Shown: piece by piece, positions 48,161-57,872 of the stretch | Numbering within the stretch: position 1 is the first letter of the stretch | Layout of the letters: each line of letters starts with the position of its first letter | Assembly: GCA_018398815.1 (NCBI GenBank) | Contig: CM031610.1 | Span: 32,461,441-32,525,440, forward strand | Source: Conus ventricosus | Lineage: Eukaryota > Mollusca > Gastropoda > Neogastropoda > Conidae | Direction: 5' to 3' | Length of the DNA stretch: 64,000 bases | Notes under the pieces: model-generated | Seen by the model: only the letters and a program-made list of their open reading frames with translations | What the model was told of the DNA's origin: nothing | Database searches by the model: none | Program-made: the position numbers and the translations under genes

Positions 48161-48263
48161 CAGGGGGTTGTCCTCTGTGGGTCATCGGAGGGCAGAGGAA
48201 CCCAGCAGCAGGCCTTCGTAAGGGAGCAGTAGAAAGGCTGGATGGTGCAAACTGACAAAGAGA

Positions 48264-48285
48264 GACGGCCCACGGGTGGGCCGTC
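48264..48285. repeat. GC-rich hairpin downstream of tomosyn stop
   Basis: GACGGCCCA-CGGG-TGGGCCGTC: 9-bp perfect stem with a 4-nt loop, 88 bp beyond the stop codon on the coding strand. It would fold in a tomosyn 3' untranslated region if transcribed. Function unknown. Confidence 0.6.
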
Positions 48286-48372
48286 ATTGGCAGGTTGATC
48301 CACAAGGGAAAGGCCTGATCAGGGCCAGCGAAGGGTGGCCAGCCAAAGGGAGGGGTTACAGATGGCTGCAGA

Positions 48373-48510
48373 CTAGAACTGGTACCACTTTTTGTCTCTG
48401 TTCCTCTGTGTCAGATGGTAGGCTGCCTGGGCAAAGCTATCCGCCTTGGTCCTCATGCGATCTGACGCGTGATCCAGCTCACCTAGTTTCTCTCCTCGCT
48501 GTAGCATGAG
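48373..48510 (-). CDS. STXBP5: Tomosyn (STXBP5 family), last coding exon
   Basis: The minus strand gives 45 codons and a TAG stop (48373-48375). It begins LMLQRGEKLGELDHASDRM and ends RDKKWYQF, the second half of the C-terminal R-SNARE motif of tomosyn, whose vertebrate versions end in KDKKWYQF. The acceptor is TTGCCTGCTTACAG just upstream of 48510; the exon starts in phase 0 and joins the exon at 49085-49206 in frame. Tomosyn is a cytosolic syntaxin-binding protein with N-terminal WD40 propellers; its SNARE motif competes with synaptobrevin/VAMP for syntaxin and SNAP-25 and so restrains vesicle fusion. The WD40 part lies outside this window. Confidence 0.92.
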   Translation of the reverse strand, partial: LMLQRGEKLGELDHASDRMRTKADSFAQAAYHLTQRNRDKKWYQF

Positions 48511-49084
48511 CTGTAAGCAGGCAAATTTAAAAACTTTTTTTTTTTTAAAACAAACATGTCTGTTCACATATTTTCACTTCCCTCTCATCTTTTTAGATTC
48601 TCTATCATAAAACTGATATATTCATTTTTCTTTTTTTCAATTTTCATGGCAATTTTCATATTATGTTTTCTATCATTTTAATAACATCCTTAAAGATTTT
48701 CGAAAGCACTGGACTGGCATGTGTCCTACTCAGACACACGCATGCGTGGGAGAATGCATGGGCGCACATACTCAGGTAAGCACGCCTGGGTGGGTGTGAT
48801 GGGTAGATGGTGAGTGAGAGAGATATAGTGTGTGTGTGTGTGTGTGCGCACGCATGCGTGCATGCGCATGGTGTGTGTGCTTGTGTACATGTGTCTCAGT
48901 ATGTACAGTCTGTGTCTATCTCTATGCATACAGGCAAATATGTGTGCGTGTATGTGTGTGTGTGAGAGCGAGAGCGACTGACAGAGAGAGAGCAACAATA
49001 CAATTTCCCTTCAATACTGGAACAGTCGTGGTAAAGCTACAGCAAGTCTTGCAAGGCTCACAGTCTCCCTCACAACCTACATAC

Positions 49085-49206
49085 CAGTCGAGTGCGGGTA
49101 ATCGCTCCTCCCACAGCTCCAGACTGTTGCTGTAGATTCTGCACCCCACCAGTGCCTGGTATGTGTTTGGCAAGGCCTTTGGAGGCTCTGCCGCTGGTTT
49201 CACCAA
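49085..49206 (-). CDS. STXBP5: Tomosyn (STXBP5 family), penultimate coding exon
   Basis: 122 bp on the minus strand: two bases completing a codon, then 40 codons starting GETSGRASKGLAKHIPGTGG and ending AITRTRL. This matches the tomosyn stretch SGKASRSLAQHIPGPGG and the start of the SNARE helix (ARARL). Acceptor: a (GT)n-rich tract ending TCTAG at 49207-49208. Donor: CTG|GTATGT at 49084. The first exon base is in phase 1 of the upstream codon. No upstream exon (a GFFKGLFGGG-type segment is expected) is recognisable in the remaining 14.8 kb, which is filled with mobile elements. Confidence 0.9.
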
Positions 49207-49703
49207 CTAGACACACACACACACACACCCTCTTCAACAGGCAATCAGGGCTCATATAAACATAATGAATGTGAATACAGACACACGAAAAGCCTGGAAA
49301 CTTGGTCACACTGCTCATATAGGCTGTAGCAGTGTATGAGTCAATACCATTTTCTCCCTCATTAACCCTTACGCCGCCGACGTCGCCGTTTGGTGACAAT
49401 GTGGGTCATCGCCGACGTCGCCAAAAAGCGACCAAGTAGGATTACCTAACTCCCAATATTCTCACTCTCTAATCTGATGAGACAGAAAGCCAGAAAGAAA
49501 TGCAGTGTTGATTCTAGGATTTCAAAAAAGGGGGCCCAAGGGCCCCCTCACATAAAAAAAGGGGGTCCATAGGGTGAAAATGGGAGGCCCTCAAAACGCG
49601 TGAAAATTCTGATTTTAAAGCTTAATCACAATGATTACATTATGGCCAAAGTAAACTAAAACAACAAAAAGAAACAAGAAACGAGTTACATTTTATTACA
49701 GAA

Positions 49704-49704
<1 letters not shown>

Positions 49705-49736
<32 letters not shown>
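49705..49736. repeat. (CA)n microsatellite
   Basis: About 16 CA units inside hAT-1, just downstream (minus strand) of a possible splice donor AAG|GTATGT at about 49762. Confidence 0.9.
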
Positions 49737-49743
<7 letters not shown>

Positions 49744-50033
49744 CACACATTCTGACATACCTTAGAAGACTTGTCTTTTTTCTGGTGGTGCATGTACTCA
49801 GCTGAGCTCCCTTCTTGGCAGTCATACAGCAAGTGAGCAAGTCTGTTGTCACCTCATCATAGAATCCAGCAACTCTAAGCCTACCCCACAATTAATTCAG
49901 TCTCTTTATATGAAGTGACCATCACTATTGTCAAGATTTATATACCATCAGTATCACCTTAAGAAAACCCTTTAACTGTGAAAAGTCACTGTGTACACCT
50001 TCACCATACACAACTGAAAAGCTTTATACATAT

Positions 50034-50470
50034 GTACAGCCCACAGAACTCCATTCATTTCTTGTAGATCCTCCTATCCTCTGTTGCTTCCACTCTGCTG
50101 CAGCAGCGGTGAAGTCATGGTCATTGATGGGAGGACCTTCACATTTGATGGTCATCAGCACATTGAGGCTGTCTTCTTTCAGCCTGTTTCTCCTTCTTTA
50201 ACCAGGTCTGTCTTTCAACCATGATTCTTGAAACGCCTTGTAGAGTTTCTTCTGCTCCTCCGTTTTCGAACTGGAGGGATCGGCTTCGTTTTCACCATCT
50301 TCATTATCTTGCTGATCTTCGGGTTCACTGGCACTTTCAACCGTTTCGCCTCCGGCGTCGATCGGCTGAGACACGCTATCGCTTGACTGAGTAGCCGTAA
50401 CGGTGGCTGTAGACTCATTATCGGCTTCCAGCTGATGATCTTTAGATATATCAGTGCGTTTTTTCTTTCG
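50034..50470 (-). pseudogene. Short transposase-like frame of hAT-1 (N- and C-terminus only)
   Basis: Minus strand, one frame with a single TAA (50198-50200). The N-terminal part has RKKKRTDISKDHQLE, a long acidic Ser/Glu/Asp stretch and KLYKAFQESWLKDRPG, the wording that opens TTF/BED-type zinc-finger hAT proteins (ZNF862/KIAA1586-like), where W is followed by a zinc finger. The C-terminal part, EDSLNVLMTIKCEGPPINDH then AAAEWKQQRI, resembles the extreme C-terminus of those proteins. The zinc finger and the whole RNase H-like nuclease are missing. The only stop lies near the join, so this may be a pseudogene or a truncated regulator. The start codon is not clear. Confidence 0.5.
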
Positions 50471-51010
50471 TGAAGGCGAAAGAAAACAGAGTGTTTGGCT
50501 TCGCGCGCTTCATCGTTGAAACCGACATGAGGACTGTTGAACTGCCAGTACCGCTGATTGGCTCAACTGCTGCTTCTCGGCCAATGAAAAAATTTGGTAG
50601 AACGCGCGTTCGGCTAAAGGAATTGCTCAGGAGGCTATACACACGGCAGCGGCGAAGCCGCGCTGGTTGTGCAAAAACGCGTTCGTTCTCTTTTTTTTTG
50701 CGGCTTTTGGGCCGCGTCTTTCGCGATTTTTTGCGGCCTTCAGAAAAATATTGCGGGAATCCCGCAAGGGCGCGCTCTAGAATCAACACTGGAAATGTCA
50801 TGGTTGGGTGATTCCCTGACCTGTGCTCACAGCCATTTGCTTCATCATAGACCCACAGGGGTAATTTTTAATTGATTTAAAAAAAAAAGTTTTAAAGCTG
50901 TCTTCACTAAATTTTATGACTTTGTCAATATAGCATAGCCCCACTTCTGTGTCAAAATTTCTTTGTTTTTGTCAAAAAACAAAAGAGTAAACAAACAACA
51001 AACATCCCAG

Positions 51011-51212
51011 CACGTCGTGGGTCCGAGTGGACCCATACTTTCAAAGAACAAACCTTGAGCGCCGTACGTCATGGGTCCGAGTGGACCCCTACTTTCAAAG
51101 AACAAACCTTGAGCGCCGTACGTCATGGGTCCGAGCGGACCCAATACTTTGAAACAGAACAAACCTTGAGCGCCGTACGTCGTGGGTCCGAGCGGACCAT
51201 TGCCTTCTAAAA
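51011..51212. repeat. Minisatellite array A, 54-57-bp unit x4
   Basis: Units contain GTCGTGGGTCCGAGTGGACC, then CATACTTTCAAAGAACAAAC and CTTGAGCGCCGTAC; starts at 51014, 51068, 51122 and 51179. The core GGTCCGAGTGGACC is nearly palindromic. Related in inverted orientation to array B at 54072-54472. Confidence 0.9.
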
Positions 51213-51693
51213 ACACAGAATCTGAACCTCCCGTTCGCAATCCATTTCCCGTAAAGCGCTAGCCTCAACAGAATGGCTGACATCATAAACACGCGACTGC
51301 TGCGCATGCGGCCAAATTTTGCTACACTGGCGGAATCGCTCTCTCCACATGCCTCTGGACTGCAAGTTCGACGTCAAATTCATCAGATCTGCTTTCTAAA
51401 TAATAATAATAATAATGAATATTTATATAACAGACTGCCCAGAAGATTGCTCTATGTGCTTTACAAAAATGACAATACATGTATACATGACAACTAACGA
51501 TTTTGAAAGCAGAGGTGCAGTGACCAATTCATCAGAGTACTGTGTTTTGGATTGTAGGCCTACACACTACTTGTAACGGTACTGTATGAGATACTGACGT
51601 CTCTTGTCTTTTCTTTTTTTTTAAACCCGCAGCAGGCCAGATCTGGTAATATAAACATCCTCCTGGTGCTCCAGCTTCTGTAGGCCAGTGTGA

Positions 51694-51695
51694 GT

Positions 51696-51738
<43 letters not shown>

Positions 51739-51765
51739 TGTGTGTGTGTGTGTGTGCGTGCGCGC
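51694..51765. repeat. (GT)n microsatellite
   Basis: About 35 GT units with one GG interruption, ending in GCGTGCGCGCGCGTGC. Confidence 0.95.
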
Positions 51766-52317
51766 GCGTGCATGATTGTGAGTGTGTCGGTGTGTATGCG
51801 GACCCCAAACTTGCCTAATTTCACCATTATATTATCTGCTACATACATGGAAATAAGTTATCAGCATAGTCCACCTAAAACTCGAATTTCCTTTCAGTTC
51901 AATTCAACCCAATGGCTGAAAGAATGAACATCTTCGAGGCTCTGAACATCGCAAATGGCGAAGATATTGGAGAAGGTGTAATAGTTTGGACGAAAGTGTC
52001 CCACGGACACACTTCTAACAAAATGGGAACATCCCAGATTTTAATAGGTTCCTATATTTAGGTTTTTCAGTCTCTCTCTCTCTCTCTCTCTCTTGCTTAG
52101 AACAAACTGCTCCCAACCAATGTTTTTCTCAAGACACAACGACCAAATGTTTCCCTTCCATGTACCACTGCTGTTAGCAATCGCCTTTTACATAAAAACA
52201 AAGGCAACTAGATAAGAGCGCAAGCATCTAACAGTACCTGTGGATCACAATGACATTTTTCCATGGATGTGTGTGTGTGTAAGTATGTGTGTGTGTGTAA
52301 GTATGTGTGTGTGTGTG

Positions 52318-52349
<32 letters not shown>

Positions 52350-52510
52350 GAGAGAATGTGAAAGTGTGTGTGTGTGATTTCTCAGCCTGCTGAACAAATT
52401 CAGTCTCAGCCTACTGAACAAATTTAAGTCTCTTTCCTAAACCAATAAACCCTTGTTGACAGAAAATGTACTTATGTGTGTGTGTGTGCATTTTCCCCCG
52501 TGACAGAGTG

Positions 52511-53420
52511 CAGGGTTGCACATCCACGTCGGACATCGGACATAGACCGATTGCACATGCAAAATGTCCGATATAACTGGCAGTGAAGAGGACAAATGTC
52601 CCATTACTTTGCCGAAAACGCGGTCACTGTCCGATAGCTTTCCGATGCTCACGGACATGGCACCGGCCGTTTATATCAAGCCCGCATAATTATTTGAGTC
52701 CGACCGTCGTACAGAACTCAGTCTGTAACTTAGTGTAAGCCCAGTGAATCACTAGGCCTATTACTAGTCCCGTGTGCCACTGGCACTAAGCTTTGTGGCG
52801 AGCCGTGGCAATCTATTTTAGCTCGTTGGCTTGCAACTCTGCCTCCCTGACTCGCAGAGGCTGAGCCAGCGAGGTACAACGGCTCGCAGCTGAGAGCTCG
52901 CAGCCAGCTTGTGTCAGGGTTATTTTTAGCGTAAAGCGGCTAAAGAGCGATAAGCCTTGTACTTGTTACGTGTTGTAGGCCATGTAGGCACATGTTGCTG
53001 AAGCGGAGACAAGTGATGTCAAGGGGGAATCAGAATGGGTGTTCAGGGTGACAGAAAAGTGGGGAGAGAAAAGGAAAAGAATGCTCTTCAACCAAAAGAC
53101 GACTCCAAATGAATCAATATTGTACTTGAATACTAGCATTAGCAATGAATAGTGATTTAGGAAAGACACTGCCTCTGTGTGTGTGACTGTGTGTGTGTGT
53201 GGACTAGTAATAGTATGTTTACCAAACATGGCTTCCCACTCTAGGAATATAGTCAGCTTTTGTAATACCATTTTTGTGTGCATAAAACTTAATATACATT
53301 CAATCTGGCTTGCGTTCAAAATGTCCGATTGATTTTGTTATGAAGAGGACAAATGTCCTATTACTTCAGGGTGGTCCAGGACATTTGTCCTATAGATACT
53401 GCTAAGGATGTACAACCCTG
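52511..53420. mobile_element. hAT-2: non-autonomous hAT-type element (910 bp)
   Basis: Ends CAGGGTTGCACATCC (52511-52525) and GGATGTACAACCCTG (53406-53420) are inverted repeats with one mismatch. The exact 7-bp string CAGAGTG flanks both sides (52504-52510, 53421-53427). Just inside both ends a block is directly repeated: AAATGTCCGAT, then GAAGAGGACAAATGTCC and ATTACTT (52560-52610 and 53318-53366). ATGTCC/GGACAT words recur near both ends. No transposase frame, so any movement was in trans. Confidence 0.75.
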
Positions 53421-54071
53421 CAGAGTGAGTGGACTTTACATTCTGTGTGTGAAACACATTGTTAGAGTGCTCCGTGTAAATTCTTCACTGGAGGCTCTCA
53501 TTATTGAAAATTAGGCTGAAACTATTTTTAGTATGCTAAAGAAGCATCAAGTCGGATACATGTTGTCCTACAGTCACTCCTAAAACACGCGCTCCCTCTC
53601 TTCTGTGCCCATATTTTGTTAAGTCCATCACAAGCACACTTTCCTCTCATACATAATCCGTACATACTTGCACATAAGATCTGCACTATCATACACAGAC
53701 TGACGAACATACTTGCATGCACGCACGCACATACACATGCACTCGCATACACACAGCAACACACATACAAACTTGAAAACCACACACACACGCATGCACG
53801 CACACACCAGCGCATTTTCATTTTGTGTGTCACAGCTGGTTTGATTACCACAGCGTGTATGTGGAGTGATGTTCAAAAGCCAGATGTGTGAATGTGTGCT
53901 GGCGTGCGTGCACACATGGTCACCTTGATCGATGGCTTTTCACATTACCAAGCATTTTGAAACGAACAAGTTCAATTTCTTGCACGAAAACTCTGTTGCT
54001 GCTTATAAAAAGAAACTATTCCAATCCGTCTAAAACATATGACTTTCTTAAATTCCGTACACAAACACAAC

Positions 54072-54472
54072 CTACGGCAAGGCTTTGTTCCTTCATGAAA
54101 AGCATGGGTCCATGCAGACCCACGACGTACGGCAAGGCTTTGTTCCTTCATAAAAAGCATGGGTCCATGCAGACCCACGACGTACGGCAAGGCTTTGTTC
54201 CTTCATGAAAAAAGCATGGGTCCATGCAGACCCACGACGTACGGCAAGGCTTTGTTCCTTCATGAAAAAAGCATGGGTCCATGCAGACCCACGATGTACG
54301 GCAAGGCTTTGTTCCTTCATAAAAAAGCATGGGTCCATGTGGACCCATGACGTACGGCAAGGCTTTGTTCCTTCATAAAAAAATGCATGGGTCCATGCGG
54401 ACCCACGATGTACGGCAAGGCCTCTTTCCTTCACTAAAAGCATGGGTCCATGTAGACCCACGATGTACGGCG
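54072..54472. repeat. Minisatellite array B, 55-58-bp unit x7
   Basis: Units run TACGGCAAGGCTTTGTTCCT, TCATGAAAAAAGCATGGGTC and CATGCAGACCCACGACG; starts at 54072, 54128, 54183, 54240, 54297, 54353 and 54411. The GGGTCCATGCAGACCC core is near-palindromic. The reverse complement matches array A. Open frames through it are periodic by-products. Confidence 0.9.
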
Positions 54473-54682
54473 TGCAAAATTTTAGGCGACGTACGGGAAA
54501 GGTTAAGTGCTCTTTATCAATATATTCCGACTGTTTTTCTCATTCACTATGATGTCACAACCAAGCACTTCACGTACTCAGTCTCGCTGTACATTTACCA
54601 CAGATCAGGTGCTGGAATTGATATTGAATAAAATAAAGAACGCCCAGATTGTGAGCAGCAAACATTTGGCCCTACGTGAAAA

Positions 54683-54696
54683 GGGGGGGGGGGGGG
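54683..54696. repeat. poly-G run (14 nt)
   Basis: Fourteen consecutive G after GTGAAAA. Confidence 0.9.
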
Positions 54697-54764
54697 CCTT
54701 GACCGAATTATCGCAGTGGCTGACTGTTGGAGGCGTGTCAAGTGGCTGAGCAGTGCTCAGTGTA

Positions 54765-54768
<4 letters not shown>

Positions 54769-54827
<59 letters not shown>
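54769..54827. repeat. (CA)n microsatellite
   Basis: About 29 perfect CA units. Confidence 0.95.
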
Positions 54828-54828
<1 letters not shown>

Positions 54829-55314
54829 CACACAGGCCCTTGAACAAGCTTAGAGTTGCTGGCTCTGGGCCAAATTTCAGTGACTATCACACAGTCAGAG
54901 AGGCCTTATAGGGGGCGACTAACAGCCACAAGATAATGAATGAACAGCAAGCCCAGCTGGCTTGCCATGAATCGAGGTCGAAGGGGGCGTGGCTGACTGA
55001 CACGTGTCAGAGGTCTGCTGCAGAGATGAGTTGGAGTGGCGAGCTGCACCCATAGGCCCTAGCAAAATTGTTCTTCAGGTCATAGAGACCCACAGGCAAG
55101 TGAATGACTGTTTTCATAGAAAATATTGCTTTCAACAGTGAGAGTGAAAGGGATCTATGTGCATGTGCATGTGTGTGTGTGTGTGTGTGTGTGTGCGTGC
55201 GTATGTGTGTATGTGTGTTCCCTTTTTCTTTCTTTCATGTGTGTACAAGTGGGGCATAAGAAAGCGTAACCTCATTAGTCATATCACTAATTATTCCTCT
55301 GAATGTTGTTTCAG

Positions 55315-55380
55315 GAGTGCTTGTGAACAAGGATGATTTTCAACCTATGGACTTCTTCCAGCTCTTTTTCTGCTGGTGGG
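55315..55380 (+). other. Exon-like piggyBac N-terminal fragment
   Basis: A clear acceptor (TGTTTCAG, ending 55314) and donor (GGG|GTATGT, 55381) bound 66 bp. One frame reads VLVNKDDFQPMDFFQLFFCW. The P-x-D-F-F-x-L-F-F wording is like the N-terminal region of piggyBac-derived proteins and echoes PMDFVELFL at 13.4 kb. No second exon is visible before the DIRS sequences at 55.9 kb. Could be chance or a decayed transposon exon. Confidence 0.3.
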
Positions 55381-55869
55381 GTATGTTGATTTATTGCTGT
55401 TTTTTCATTTTTCTGTTGGATATTAGATACTTTCTGGTCTTTATTTTGTGAGTGGAGTATTTTCCTTCTATGTTCAGAGTTTGATTGCATGCTTTCTTCT
55501 TTTTTATGTTGACACTAAAGATAGTGTTCAATTTTTTTTTTTTTGCTTTTTTTTTTGCACTTCAAATCACCAAAAATTTGAAATTGTTGTTGTCTAACCA
55601 TTACTAACATTCTATGATTTAACAAAAGTACAGTTATATCCTCCATTTCCAAAAAAACAGCATGAGAACTGGTTGCTTAGTTCCAGAGATATACTCATTT
55701 CACACATGCTGGTATGAAATAAGAGATTTTCTGAAAAATGGCTGGCGATGGGGATTTATGCAAAATAAAACATCTGGTGGCGAAAGGGTTAAATCATACA
55801 TCTGCTTGATTGTCAGCAGTCAACTTCGGATAAATTTCTGATCAGGTAATGAAAACGTGCACACGCATG

Positions 55870-56950
55870 CGCGCGCACACACACGCACGCACACACAGAG
55901 TGGGGGGTAGCGAGAGAGCGTGGTCTCTCGTACCCGCCCCGGGGAGTGCACTGCCTTCTGCACCTCCCCAGTGCTATCCGTGCTGGCCCCCTGCGTGGCA
56001 GGGGGGACGGTAGGTGGCTTGGTAGCCGAGCCCCTTGGTCGCAAGAATGCAGACTGGGATGGCTGTGGTGACGTGTCCACCTCAAGGATGGGTAGGTTAC
56101 CCGTGGTCCCGCTGATCGATCCTCCCCCCGGAGGAACGGGACCGCGGACGTTGCCCAAAGGGGGAGCGGAAGAAGTCCGCTCCCCAACGTCCTGTACCCC
56201 TAGGGAAAATGCGACAGTCGATCGGGGTGGGTCGACCGTCGGGGTCAGGGCGCAGATCTGACCTAGTCGATGCCTGCAGCCAAGACCCGAAGTTATAGTC
56301 AGTGGGGGGTCCCACCAAAGACTGGCCATAACTCCTCCACCGGAGTGTTGACGCTCCTCGTGTCCAGGTGGTGGCTGCACTCGGACACGGTTGGGGAGAG
56401 CGTGATGAGGCTGCGTGACGTTAGTGGGGGGAAAGCTAACGTCATGAGGCTCATGTGGTCGAGTGATGGGCGGTGATTCCGACCGCGAGTCGTCACCCGT
56501 GCTGGTCCGCGCCTCAGCAAGGTTCCCCGGGGGCCGAGGGTCGCGAGACGCAGCATGAAAGTAGGATGTCTCTCTGTGTGACTGAAGGCGGGGCGAGGTG
56601 GCCAGAGGAAACGAAATCGAACGAGATGTTTTGGGGCAGGCTAATCCTTTGAGGGGAGCTTTGCCCTTTGATTTTTTGGGGTTTTTAGAGTCAAACGAAA
56701 AACAACTTTTTGAAATAACGGCCACATGCTTGCTCGCCTTCAGGCGCAACGATCATGCGTCCACCGGTCGGGTAGAGGAGGTATCGTAATGATTGTCGCG
56801 CGTCCCCTGCGCGGAACCGTCCTCCACACAGGCCGTACATTCGTCACAGGTGCGAACGGATTGTCCCGAGGAATCGACGCGCGGGTCCTCCGGGGCAGTG
56901 AGTGACTCTCGAACTGAGGAGTGGCTCGACCCGTTGGTGTCCATCACCAT
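55870..56950 (-). pseudogene. Left DIRS ORF1 (Gag-like), one break
   Basis: Starts at ATG 56950-56948 (MVMDTNGSSHSSVRES) and stops near 56753; a second frame continues from 56749 for about 290 codons. The latter is Pro/Ser/Arg-rich with KKSKGKAPLKGLACPKTSRS near its start. Blocks match the right copy's first ORF (MVKDTAGSSHSTARSS; KKSKGKAPQG). DIRS ORF1 is the presumed Gag; I see no zinc knuckle. The frame runs out into the flanking (GT)n. Confidence 0.6.
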
Positions 56951-57741
56951 GTTGGGCACTGGTGGCGGGACAAGCACGCAACACACGATCGAAAAGAGGA
57001 GACAAAGAGGTGGATCGAGGGATAGAAAAGCGTTTGATCAACCTTGTGCAAGGCACAGATAATTAGAGAATTAACGATGAGATCGAGCGAAAGGCGCTCG
57101 GATTACCAGGGAACAGTACTAAAAGAACTGTTGATCGAGGGAACTTGATCGTACAATGCATGCCGGTAATGGCCGGTCAAACCAAATGGCGGAGGCGACC
57201 GGCGAGGAGAAACGGAGGCCGAGTGAACGACGAGAAAGATTGTCGAGTCAAGGCATTGTAGAATAAATGAGCCGAAAGGATGAGTGTGGGGCGAGTTCCA
57301 AGGAGGAACAATTAATAGAACCGGCGGCGAAATTCCGAGAGCACGAAAACGAAGTTGCGAGAGCAAGTATAAATAAACAAGCTAACGCGATGAGTATTAT
57401 TAAATAAACAAAAACCGCTAAACCAAAGCCTCACACGGCAAGGTTATAAGGTTCAGCGCACAAGCCACAACAAAACAAGTAAAGGAGCAAACACAAGGCA
57501 ATCTTTACACAACAGCAAAGTAAAGGCGAGACAGAGCACAAGACTTATCTAGCTTGCTTGTGCGGCAGGCCGAAGAGGAATGCGGTACAGGAAGCGGACA
57601 CCGGCTTCTTCCTACGGCGGAAGTAGGGTGGGCGTCACGTGACCGTTTTATTACTGCATTAGCCACAAAAAATTTCGGCCTGGCAGAGCTAACTGCCGTA
57701 AATGCTATGGTCTGACATGGTATAGTATATGACGCCAACCT
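55890..57741 (-). mobile_element. DIRS retrotransposon, left copy (minus, 3'-truncated)
   Basis: Its 5' end (GGCGTCATATACTATACC read on the minus strand, about 57741) matches the inverted 5' end of the right copy at about 57873. It holds about 790 bp of 5' leader and the first ORF, then stops at a GT-rich microsatellite at about 55860-55890. RT and recombinase are absent. Similarity to the right copy is clear in the first 250 bp and in ORF1 blocks, but divergent between, so the two are not a recent duplication. Confidence 0.75.
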
Positions 57742-57872
57742 TGCCTCATAATAACCTCATTCTGACCACTCCCTGTTGACTGCATAAAGAGGCTGCAACA
57801 AGATAATCCTGTGAGTGGCTGTAATCTTGATATTCACCTTCACACACAGTCTTTTTGTTCATTCCTATCAAT
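57742..57872. other. Spacer between two DIRS 5' ends
   Basis: About 130 bp with no similarity to either arm, separating two inverted DIRS 5' ends. Nothing else recognised. Confidence 0.5.

Larger units (their letters stand above)
36000..48372. other. AT-rich non-coding region downstream of tomosyn
   Basis: On the minus strand this follows the tomosyn stop codon, so part may be 3' untranslated region; no transcript end can be fixed from sequence. Apart from the repeats listed I found no gene. The longest frames (for example 45929-46378 minus and 45751-45945 minus) show no domain I recognise. Confidence 0.5.
49503..50791 (-). mobile_element. hAT-type DNA transposon hAT-1, deletion derivative
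   Basis: Exact 15-bp terminal inverted repeats (CAGTGTTGATTCTAG at 49503-49517; its reverse complement at 50777-50791) with a 6-bp flanking duplication GAAATG (49497-49502 and 50792-50797). CAGTGTTG is a hAT-style end. Near each end is a strong hairpin (GGGGGCCCAAGGGCCCCC at about 49530; TTGCGGGAATCCCGCAA at 50751-50767). Inside, a short minus-strand frame joins the start and end of a transposase-like protein. It sits in a tomosyn intron, in the same orientation as that gene. Confidence 0.8.

Noticed and set aside
47728..48255. 175-residue frame with a 16-residue repeat, possible repeat protein
   Set aside because: The DNA unit is 48 bp, so a periodic frame is automatic; no start context or flanking exon, and it lies antisense just downstream of tomosyn.
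49370..49440. CpG-rich GCCGACGTCGCC repeats as a regulatory island
   Set aside because: Only two short copies in about 60 bp; they look like part of a dispersed repeat and nothing ties them to a promoter.
49762..49860. Exon-like segment ending AAG|GTATGT (minus strand), possibly tomosyn
   Set aside because: Its frames do not join the 49206 exon in the required phase and the translation does not resemble tomosyn; it lies inside hAT-1.
54093..54461. 122-codon minus-strand frame with a repeated GSAWTHAFF peptide
   Set aside because: A by-product of minisatellite array B; array unit lengths change frame between neighbours.
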